A stretch of DNA of 64,000 bases from Nematostella vectensis (taxonomy: Eukaryota > Cnidaria > Anthozoa > Actiniaria > Edwardsiidae). Every line of letters starts with the position of its first letter. Position 1 is the stretch's first letter. The notes under the pieces were generated by a model, which saw only the letters and a list, made by a program, of their open reading frames with translations, was not told where the DNA came from and did not search any database. Shown here piece by piece: positions 48,472-58,127 of this stretch. Position numbers and translations under genes: made by a program. The stretch is from contig NC_064048.1 in NCBI RefSeq assembly GCF_932526225.1, forward strand, positions 2,185,597 through 2,249,596. Direction: 5' to 3'.

Positions 48472-48775
48472 TTTTCCCACGGTCAGGTGATTGATGACGT
48501 CATATTTTAAAAGTTCATAATTGTAAAATCCCATGTGCTATTTGTGATGTTTCGAAAGTTTCGTACTGTTATTTCAGTCAGAACTCTAGATGTCGACATT
48601 TTTCCCAAGGTCACGTGATGGATGACTTCATATTTTAAAAGTTTATAATTGTAAAATCACATGTGCTATTTGTCATATTTCGAAAGTTTCGTAATGTTTT
48701 CTCAATAGGAACTCGAGAAAATGTTTTTTTCACCACGGTCACGTGATTGATGACGTCATGAGAATAACTAATACG
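48472..48775. repeat. 128-bp tandem repeat with CACGTG and TGACGTCA boxes
   Basis: About 2.4 units with period 128 (anchors near 48476, 48604 and 48732). Each contains GGTCACGTGATTGATGACGT or a variant, an E-box and a CRE-like box 8 bp apart, followed by a conserved ATTTTAAAAGTT stretch in the first two. Confidence 0.8.
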
Positions 48776-49189
48776 GCGTTGTCTTCGTTATTACATTTGT
48801 ACACTTAGGTTAAAGTTTGATTATTATCGGTGAAAATGGGACGTAGATATTGCGACAATTGTGATGTAACGACTTGCCTGCTGGAACGTTCAACGTCACA
48901 CAGTCACGTGATTAATAATATTTGATATCAAACATGCATGAATATGTTTGTTGTACATTTTGTACAATCGTGTCAAAATTTCGTGACAATCGGCCAAATA
49001 CCTGCCGAGATATTACACAAATCATCACATTTGAGTTGCCTGCTAACTTCACCGAGTTGCCTGCTGAGTTCCTGCCAGCTTTACTATGGTAATTTGGACG
49101 TGCATAAAAGGAAAAGTATTGCTTCAAATTTTACTGACAAAAAGAATGTATATTTCTTATAGCTGTTTCCCTGAAATTGTTTTGATTAA

Positions 49190-49374
49190 ATTTGGGGGGG
49201 GGGGGATACCTTCGAATAAAACGTTACAATTTTTTGATCTGGCTTATTTTTGCGTACACGCGGCGAAAAAATGGGTCATGTCTTATTAAGGAATCTTCAA
49301 ATACTACGCCTTTTCCTTACGATACCTATGACTGCGCCCCCCTCCCCCCCTCATCCAATCCTGGGTACGCGCCT
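49190..49374 (-). mobile_element. Inverted, partial CAGGCGCGTACCCAGG-type MITE
   Basis: The right edge on the plus strand is CCTGGGTACGCGCCTG, the complement of the terminal repeat of the elements at 36014 and 49940. It shares the interior word GCGCAGTCATAGG and the AATGACCCA-like region with 36014-36149. The other terminus is not identified. Confidence 0.5.
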
Positions 49375-49939
49375 GGTTGTTTTTGTTTGTTAGGCTCATT
49401 TTTTTAATGAGATCATACAAATGCGGGCATTACGCATTTTTTTTTATTAATGGAGCGGTAAATACTAGAAAAGTTTATCACTTGAGAGTTTTTTTAATTG
49501 TTTTCTTGTAAAGGTTCCTCACAATGAAAAGTTGCATCGAAGAGAAATATTTCCTTTTATCCTATTTTCCAAAAACATTAGCCTTTTTTTTCCTTTGACA
49601 AGATGTATGATGTTTTAAAAAAAGTGACGTCACGGTACATTACATTGCATTGTGTAAGGACGAGTCGACTGTGCTTGTAAAACTGGCATATTATTATGCT
49701 AGTAGCAATGCCTCTTTTTAATCAAAATTATGTACAGATTATGCTTGCCTTTAAAAATGATGCTAATTTTCTCCAACATTATGCTCGACAAAGAATGGGC
49801 AAAACAATAAAAAAAAAGTTGATCTTGAAACCCTGTTCCTTAATATGGGCTTAAATGAGGATATTACAGCAACACAGTAAAATACAAAACTTTTATGCGA
49901 GACTATGAAATACAAAGCTTTACTGAAACGCATAAACAG
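49375..49939. other. Intergenic AT-rich stretch, nothing recognised
   Basis: There is no coding frame or repeat beyond short A/T runs. Confidence 0.5.
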
Positions 49940-50210
49940 CAGGCCCGTACCCAGGATTTTTCTTGAGGGGGGAAATGGTCGAAATGCGAAATCCGAAAGA
50001 AAGTGGACCTAATTTTTATGCGTTTGCAGTATTTTCACTGGACGTTTACTGTCGGATTTGGCTACATACCAGAATGATCCAGCTTATGCTTTATAGTTTT
50101 GTCTACAAATAGCACGTCTATTGACAATCGAAAGTGGACCTTTGTCTGTTGTGTGTGTGTGTGTGTGTAGGGGCGTTCGCATACCTTGCACCCCCCTGGG
50201 TATGGGCCTG
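49940..50210. mobile_element. 271-bp MITE with 16-bp inverted repeats and 5-bp target duplication
   Basis: The ends CAGGCCCGTACCCAGG and CCTGGGTATGGGCCTG are inverted repeats with one mismatch. AACAG flanks both sides (49935-49939 and 50211-50215), consistent with a 5 bp target-site duplication. About 80 bp of the interior (50082-50160) is almost identical to 29516-29600 and 30360-30440 in the GGAGTA complex, so the two families share sequence. Confidence 0.75.
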
Positions 50211-50215
50211 AACAG

Positions 50216-52440
50216 AGTTCCAATGCTATGTAATACTGAAGCTGGTTACACTTGCTTGTTTGAAAGTAATCAGAGTCAATTATCTTTCTGATCACGGCTG
50301 TAATTTCTTGACGGCCGAGGACCAATGAGCGTGGTCGGAATGCATCAAGCACGACGCTTCCTTTCCTTGCGATCAGCAAAAAACACATTGCGCATCAGCC
50401 ACCAGAGAAAGAGACTACATTCCTCGACCTCAGTCCCCCCCCTAAAAATTTATAATTATAACAATAACAGTAATAAAATTCAACAGCGAGCTCACTTTTA
50501 CATCTAAATGATAAATTATAAGGGATATATGAGGTTTAATTTAACATTTTCGTTCGACAAAATACAAATTATTCTAAGCATTCCTTTTTTTTCAAAAAGT
50601 CTAAAAATTATCATAGTTTTGTGGCAATTATGCCAGAAATTATGCTCTCACAATTCGCTCGTCCCTAATTGGCTTCCGAACTTGGTAAACATCAAATAAG
50701 CGCATTTATTGTCACAGGGTATTTGATGGCTTGTTGTCAAATCCCCTCATTGACTGACTTTTGTTGACAAACATTTCGCTCGCAATTTGACCTCAAAATG
50801 ACCCTTAAAATCTATTCTGCTTGACTTCTTCGACAAACTTAGTGTTTTGTTAAAGTCTCGTTTCTTTAAGAGGAAAAGAAATAATTTTTTCGTCGACTTT
50901 ATGCACCAGTTATTTGAAACCCCCACCGCAATGGTCCCGGGGAAGTGTGGGGTTAACATGGGGGTTTAGAGCACTTTTGAACGAGAATCTGTCCCAAGGG
51001 GGTGGGGGAATTGACAGTTTTTACTCTAAGACTTGTCCCCTTGGGGGGTTTGGGACAAGCGAATAGCGTCACAAATGTTATGTCAGTTTTTGGCTTGAGA
51101 CTCTGTCTCTTCTGTAGCAAGCAATTCCATGTATCAGCATGTGACAAGCTGCATGGCAAAATGAGCAAAAACGCATCTGGCATTCAATAACTAATGCCAG
51201 ATGAAAATGATTTATGTTTTCATCTTTTTTAGTAACTGTTATTTTCATTAGTACAAATGTAATTGCTGAAGTGTACTGGCTTTGAAAGATAGTTTATGAC
51301 TTGTTGTCAGGTAGTTGCCTATAGTTTGCATCCCGAGGGGTAGGGGCATTTGACTGCAGTTTTGTCCCGAGGGGGTGGCAGTTTTGTCCCGAGGGGGTGG
51401 GCGAGCTCCGTATACGCCCGTGTGAAATTGTTTTCCCGGGAATAGATTATAGCGACAGAGGAAGCCCCTCATATCAAAATTTGGGTGACCTTAAAACCCG
51501 CTCGGTCAATCTCTTGGAGGCCTGGGTCTAGGGGCTTTTCAAGATTAGTGAGATAAAAATTTGACCAAGCTATCAAGTTTTTCTTGTCAAATTTGTGCCG
51601 CGAGTCTCAAATTGACAGGAATCAGCTTTTCTCCATGTTTTCTGGAGATCTGAAAGTGTGAAAACTTTAGCTCTTCTATATATGGGCATCCATGCCCATA
51701 TAAGGCAATACAAACAAAGGACACTATCAATGGGGAATATGTTTGATATGCGACCAGCGGAGAAGGCTCTCGAAACAAGGGTTCTCGTGACGGTATAAGA
51801 AATCTGTGGGCAGGGAAACTAGAATAAAAAGGATGAGTATTTATATTCTTTTGCTCAAATCGAACGTTTCTTTCTGGCAAAGGTCATTTAGCTTATGTTA
51901 TCCTGAACTGGTGTCGTCTGCACGCCCACAATCAAATTTGGCTATGTTACGCAGAACCCTACCCAACTTCAAACGTTTTTACTACGGCTTTCGAACGCAT
52001 CTTCAGCCCGAAAATTTCGGTCCTAATGACTATCTCGACTTTTGTCCCTGAACTCTAGAGCCCAGTCCTTTTTGATGGAAACATCTAGTCTTCTTGTAAA
52101 GAAGGCGTGCGTGTCACAAGGAGCGACTGCTATTCTAGAAAGTCACACTAAACAATGTCACACTAAACAATGTATAGTGTGACTTTTGCAACACAAGGCT
52201 ATAATTAGTTGTAAAGGTCTGGTCTACTGAAATTTTATTGCTAGCAAAAATGTCATGTTAGAAAAACCAAGCCCCTAAGCAACGACCCCTTTTGATTTTG
52301 CGTTGCTATATTTATGTAACTTAAAGCTTCTTTCGCATCTTGCTGTTCAGCTTTAGTTATCCCTGGTAACTTTAGTCGAGTTCCGCCGAAGGTCAAGTGT
52401 TGTGATAAGTAACGAGAAGAATTGAGCACAATCAACAGGA
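50216..52440. other. Intergenic; G-rich direct repeats near 50990-51060 and 51320-51400
   Basis: TTTTGTCCCGAGGGGGTGG occurs twice in tandem at 51359-51401, and TGTCCCAAGGGGGTGGGGG at about 50990. These look like fragments of a G-rich repeat. No gene is recognised. Confidence 0.5.
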
Positions 52441-52507
52441 GAGCTCACTTCTCTACCACAGGGAGCTCACTTCTCTACCACAGGGAGCTCACTTCTCTAC
52501 CACAGGG
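52441..52507. repeat. 22-bp tandem repeat, three copies
   Basis: CTCACTTCTCTACCACAGGG plus AG is repeated three times. It directly abuts the fold-back element, and the last unit merges with the element's terminal AGC. Confidence 0.9.
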
Positions 52508-52902
52508 AGCTTAATCAACCCTACTGCCCTGACCCCTGCGTGAAGTTTCTACATTTTTGTTTCTCAGTCCCAACTTCCAAGCTTTTATTTACTTTAGTCT
52601 TCATTTTTATGTATTACATATGTATTGTTTCTCAGTCCCAACTTCCAAGCTTTTATTTACTTTAGTCTTCATTTTTATGTATTACATATGTATTGTTTCT
52701 CAGTCCCAACTTCCAAGCTTTTATTTACTTTAGTCTTCATTTTTATGTATTACATATGTATTGTTTCTCAGTCCCAACTTCCAAGCTTTTATTTACTTTA
52801 GTCTTCATTTTTATGTATTACATATGTATTGTTTCTCAGGGACCGAGAAACAAAAATGTAGAAACTTCACGCGGGGGACAGGGCCCTAGGGTTGATTAAG
52901 CT
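52508..52902. mobile_element. Fold-back element: about 64-bp inverted repeats around four 68-bp tandem copies
   Basis: The left arm (52508-about 52571) and right arm (about 52838-52902) are inverted copies with roughly six mismatches; the outer ends are AGCTTAATCAACCCT and AGGGTTGATTAAGCT. Between them a 68 bp unit (starting GTTTCTCAGTCCCAACTTCC) is repeated at 52559, 52627, 52695 and 52763. The unit copies are identical by eye while the arms have diverged, so the interior expanded recently. Confidence 0.8.
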
Positions 52903-54580
52903 AAAATGAAAATCAATTATTTCTAAAGGTCGAATTTCTTCTGAATATGGTATTTTATGTATCTCGGCTCTAATTTGCGAATTTTTTCAAGGGCGGTTGC
53001 CGGAAAGAGAAGTTTTCACGGATACTCTCTTTTGTAATCCCAGCAAAATACCAAATGAGAGAAAACATGACTGATTGGGAATAGGAAACTATTGCGATTT
53101 TTTCGATTGCGGATTTAATAAATAAAGTAAAAACTATGCAGCTCTATGGTGGAGGGAGAAGGGTTGAATAGGGGTCATCGAATCCGCCGATTTTTATATT
53201 TTTTTCATATCAAGAAAATTTAGCCCAATGTCGTTTTTTCTCAGACGGGGTAACTTCCATATAAGGAAACTAATATTTTCCTTATTCTTGTCATTTTTAG
53301 GGCTGCCGTACCGCAGGTGCTTCGCAAACTTTGTGAATTGTATTCAGAAGAGAAAAACAGTATCTGTGACCATCTTTAGTCAATGGAGAAAGTATCTGAA
53401 AAGAAACTAAAATTCCTCGGTACCAGACCCTTAAAACGACAACGGTTTCTTCATATGTTTAAAAAAACCGCCGGATCCGCACAAAGTTTTGCTTTAAACC
53501 GAATCCGCAAGGCATAATAGACGATAAGAATTAGAAAATCATAAATGTGATTTTTAAAGTCAAGAGCCGGCAAAATCCGTACGCCACGATTATCAGAATC
53601 CGAAATCCGTTCTTATTTTTTATTTGATCCGTAATCGGCGTGCAATTTTAGCACCGGATCCGCCGATTCGCCACCGGAAACCCAATCACCTCCTCATCCA
53701 CGATAAATCTTTGTTTTTAAAGCTTATTCTATGGAATATAAACAATAACAAAGGTGTGATTCTGTACGTTTACTGGTTTTTACATTCTTTTCATACATTC
53801 TCTAAGTCAGCCCTTGCTAGTGAAACTTAGTGGTGCACTTTATTGCCTACTCTACCGAAAAAGAAGGCTACAAGGCCGACGACATTATCATAATGACTCG
53901 AACCACTAAAAGGCCGGCGGCAAGACGAGGGTTGAATACCCACATGTAGCTCTGCGGGGGTCTCAGTCTATTAGCGTCAAACCTTCACAAAAGACAGACA
54001 TTGATGCATTCGCGGTTAACCGAAAGGCTGGACGATGTATTGAACCTTTTTGTTTGGTAATGAGATAAAGCGTAGCTTGGGGCTAAGTGTCCTGTGTGAG
54101 TTTCGTTTTTCTTAAAAAAAAAAATTACATCAACTCGTTTGTTGAGCGAGTTTGAGAACTGCTTACAAGGGACGATGAAGTTAGAAAGTGAATAAAAGCA
54201 CAAAGGTTATCAAGTCAAGAAAGTAAAAGCAAATTGTGAGGACTTGTTATTATTCATTCTGTAGGCTAGGGAATTTACAACAAACCTTAAGCTGTGAAAA
54301 GCAAAAAAATGGGTTGTTGATTTGGACAAAGTTCTAAGTTACCTTCTCACTTAAATTTTGCACAAAACCAACCATTTCCAAGGGCGGTAGGAACAGGGTC
54401 CCCGACTCGCAACGCTCGAAAGGGCAACGTTTAGGCTAGCGCGTCGGGGACTGTTCGCGTGCCACGGGGTAGTAGCTCAGATTACGCAACGTAACTTGTC
54501 CTAGATTTACACGGAAATGTCGTCGCAAACATTTCAACAAAATTAGAGTAAATTTCATGGTTTATTATCAGAATTTAGCC
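52903..54580. other. Intergenic; ATCCG-rich patch and a GC hairpin
   Basis: Between 53180 and 53690 the words ATCCG, AATCCGC and GGATCCGC occur at least nine times, perhaps a decayed repeat. At about 54386-54461 a stem (CAGGGTCCCCGACTCGC against GCGCGTCGGGGACTGTT, imperfect) encloses a loop of about 30 bp. No gene is recognised. Confidence 0.4.
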
Positions 54581-54676
54581 TAACAAACTCTGAACTTTAG
54601 AAGCACACTAGCATACACACATTGGCACCAGTCGGGCCAAGACAGGACGCTAGCACAGTCTATTACCCGTGCAGTT

Positions 54677-54733
54677 CGGCAACCATGGACAGCTGTTTCG
54701 TCCTTATTAGGACTCGTCAGCATGGCATAGCCG
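54677..54733 (-). ncRNA. Hammerhead ribozyme, type I, minimal stem III (copy 4)
   Basis: Core, stems and GTC cleavage triplet are identical to copy 2, with loop II TAATAA. Predicted cleavage is between 54688 and 54687. Confidence 0.92.
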
Positions 54734-55030
54734 GTTTGCCTCAGTTAAACTTCATCGGCAAAAAAACTGCAGGGCGACTTCGACTCGAACGAAGTGCTTT
54801 AAACCACAGCTCAGATCCATGTGGGATCTAGAGCTGCGTCCGGGCTAGCGTGATGCCAATTGTGCGGATCACGCATGCGACCTTTGCTAGTCTAAAACTC
54901 CGTCGGATAGCCAAACTCTCCTTGCAAGTATGTATACATAAATGTGAACTTTAGAAGCACACTAGCATACACACATTGGCACCAGTCAGGCCAAGACGGG
55001 ACGCTAGCACAGTCTATTACCCGTGCAGTT

Positions 55031-55087
55031 CGGCAACCATGGACAGCTGTTTCGTCCTTATTAGGACTCGTCAGCATGGCATAGCCG
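55031..55087 (-). ncRNA. Hammerhead ribozyme, type I, minimal stem III (copy 5)
   Basis: Identical to copy 4 and exactly 354 bp from it. Predicted cleavage is between 55042 and 55041. Its unit is truncated downstream of the ribozyme on the plus strand at 55136, but the ribozyme is complete. Confidence 0.92.
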
Positions 55088-55181
55088 GTTTGCCTCAGTT
55101 AAACTTCATCGGCAAAAAAACTGCAGGGCGACTTCGTGTGTATGCTAGTGTGCTTTTAAAGTCCACATTTAACAAACTCTG

Positions 55182-57594
55182 TTTCTACCGCCCTTGCCAA
55201 CTCTTGATAATCTTTGAAAAAAGAAGAAAGGACAGTTTTTTAAAACTGTTTAAAGAAAAAATCATACAGTAGAATCTGAGTGAGAATGAAACTAATGGTT
55301 TGCACCAACAAAGGTACAGAATGAACAGAAAAGTACTACAAGTTCCGCATATACATTTACCCCCAGTAACTCGATTCCTTGATAATTCGTAACCAGCTTA
55401 CTCGAAAATATTGGCTTTTTAAGATAACGTTCTGATAATAACCTCTCCTCAAAAAAGGTGAAATGAATAATGAATAAAGACCAGTTTACTTCACTAATTT
55501 AGCTTTTTTTGCCACATTGTACAATGTTCTTTATATCCTTATTCTTGAATGACCCAGCGGCTCTGCTGGCGTCCCAAAAGGTCTCTATCATGGTCGAAGA
55601 AAGAAAGCGCTGGATGCACGTGAATGCTTTGCCACCGGGCCTGCGGCGTATCACTGTGCTTGTTTGTACACTCTGCCCTGACAAGGAGAAAAACAATATT
55701 TTCTGTTTAACCTCAGCTGATGGCAAACACTGCATGTTCGTGACTTTCTATGTCAATGTTTTGATTCTAGATCTTGGGAGGTGCACAATGAAGACACTTG
55801 CCTCTTAGTGTAAGACCGATCGTTTCTATGGTCGAGCACACGTCTTTCTCATCGTCGTAAGTGGCAAGGGTTGTCCCCGCTGTTTCCTTTCACTTCTAAT
55901 TCAAAAGAACATAGCCTATACCATCCTGTTTCTCTCTGGGATACCGACTTATGCGCTGCCCTTCCCCATAGGGGGCTAAAAGGCCTTTTACACCTCTTTT
56001 GTAGGAAAGCAATTATGCTAGGAAGCGAGTTGTTGTCGATGAACACAAGGTGAACAACAGCTGACGGTGGTTTAGTCAAAGAATCTTTCTTCCACCGAGG
56101 GTAGGGGTATATTGTTTCACTTAGACAAAGAACTATGAGACTATGAATTCCTGAAAAATAAAATTTCATGCCATTCCAATGCGATTCCAGATAAACCTTA
56201 ATTCAAATTCCTTTCCCTCCCATGTGCTTAGACTCACTGTACACATTCAAGCCAATTTTACGGGAGAGTTTCTGGAAAAGATAGGGGCAAATTATTAAGA
56301 TCCAAAACTAGACCATTGGCGTAGAAGAATCGTACGGTTTACACACCGCGAAAGTCACTTCCTCAAAAGACAGTTAAATCGTGAAAATTGGTTGAAATAT
56401 ATCAGACACAATGCATTCCACATGTAGCGTGTGGCTCATTGTTTTCTTTCTTGTTTTGGTGCTGCTGCCGTTTAGAACTGATCCACTGAATCTCTTTTTG
56501 TCGGTCTCTCAGGGCGGGTAGCGTGCATCGAAATTGTACGCTTTTAAAAATTATTACAATCAAAGAGAGCAATGCCTGAAGGCAAAACGAAACATGAGCC
56601 CCCCCCCCTCCATTTATCATGATTGTTTCGTGTATAGCCAAGCCACCTGATGAAACATTGTTTACAAAAAATGTTTTCAACATATAGCAAAATGTACACG
56701 CGAGAAACGTCCCTTTAACGTCCTAAAGTTGCTAAACGAATGTTTCACGAACCTCACACAAAGGGAGAGAAAATAGATCAACGGTCTTTGGGGGCTGGGG
56801 ATGCCATCAGTCACGTAAACAACACCTGTTTTGAATGCAGTTGCAATAATTGAAGAATATTGACATTGCTTTGTTCACTTGTGCTACAATTTATTGCTTT
56901 GTCTATTGACTACCTCATATTTCCATGACTACTAACAAAGGATATTTTGAAATGCTCGTTCGTGTAAACGAACTATGCCAAAAACGCTAGCTATGGAGGC
57001 GCGAATCTGCAACGAGAAAAAAATAATAAGAGACGGCGAAGACCCGACCTTACAGGGCAATAAGCGAACAGGAGATTTGGATATAAGAAAGAACAAGATT
57101 AAGAAAAAATGAAACTCAGAACTTTAGAACGCGAATGCTTAGATGCACATAAACAAGAGAACTGCTGTTTTCCTAAACTGGATTTTGTTTTAACCTAATT
57201 ACTTGATTGTTTCATACCCACAAAGCACTGCGTGCTCTGACAGTTGTGTCCCCCGAGCGCAGCCTAATCGTAATAAAGTGTTGCCGTCCGAGCTAGCCAT
57301 ACATATGGCCATATTCATTTGTTCCTTCTATTCGTTTGACACGTATGGCCGGTGCTGCATTGTTACATTGTCTGCTACAACTATGAACATTCTTTTACAG
57401 TTCCATCACTATCGAAACTAATAAACGCCTTACTATGGTGGCACCTGTATTTCTAGATCAATATTTTAGGCGATCTTTAATTTGCTCAGCTTCTATTGCT
57501 AATCAGGCGCGGATCCAAATTCTGACGTTGTTGACGAGAAAAAAGCGCTAAACACTGTCACTTAATTAACAGAATAAAGCCATACAGCTCATAC
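55182..57594. other. Intergenic; a stretch open in several frames at 55500-56170
   Basis: Bases 55499-55735 and 55849-56169 are open on the minus strand (including RRRPGGKAFTCIQRFLSSTM), and 55509-55808 on the plus. A plausible acceptor (TTTTTCTCCTTGTCAG) lies before the minus frame. No domain is recognised and the frames conflict. It may be a decayed exon or element. An end-like word CAGGCGCGGATCCAAATTC lies at about 57505. Confidence 0.3.
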
Positions 57595-58127
57595 TTAACC
57601 CATTCACTCCTGGTACTCTTTGCTCAAAATTGTGAAAAGAAAAAAGAAAAACAGACTGAAAACAGAAACTTTTCCCTATTTTAAAGTTCCACACTACCAG
57701 TCAAGATCAGCTACAGTTGATCACTTCGTTGTCACTACAGTCTAGAGATGGCGCTGTGACAGCTTGTTGCTGAGTTTTGCTTGTAATTTCCTAAAGAAAA
57801 TTTTTTTTCATCAAGAGACTGCCCTAGAACTTCATTAACTTTATTTGGGCATAACGAATGCTTATGGATGTTTGCACGATGAAGTTGATTAAATGCGATA
57901 ATTCCAAGGATTGAATTTTATAGTGAATGACCTCGATGCTCTCCAATGTGATCATTTTTGCCTACAGACATTTTTTTTATTCAAAAATTGTTTTTTCAGA
58001 CTTATTTTGGGTATTTGTCTTTGGGGCAAAAAGTTTAGTTTGCATTCATGACGTTTTGGAGTTGGGCCTACTTTCAGACTGCTTATTTGACAGGCGTCAG
58101 GGAGGCTAATGGTAATGAATGAGTTAA
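57595..58127. mobile_element. TTAA-flanked non-autonomous element, copy 2 (533 bp)
   Basis: It begins TTAACCCATTCACTCCTGG and ends GAATGAGTTAA, with TTAA at both edges. Length and ends match the element at 20230-20766, but the interiors have diverged considerably. No coding frame. Confidence 0.65.

Larger units (their letters stand above)
54593..55169 (-). mobile_element. Second retrozyme-like insertion: 1.6 units, two hammerheads, 12-bp target-site duplication
   Basis: Identical 12-mers TAACAAACTCTG lie at 54581-54592 and 55170-55181, bracketing the insert. The insert starts 7 bp into a 354 bp unit and passes into a second unit at 54940. It breaks at 55136 and ends with an inverted 33 bp piece of the unit start (55137-55169). 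The two ends are therefore inverted repeats of one another (about 28 bp). The target-site duplication is what target-primed reverse transcription would leave. Confidence 0.88.

Noticed and set aside
55499-56169. Candidate last exons of an unknown minus-strand gene
   Set aside because: A plausible acceptor exists, but the two open segments do not connect in phase, and the opposite strand and other frames are equally open.
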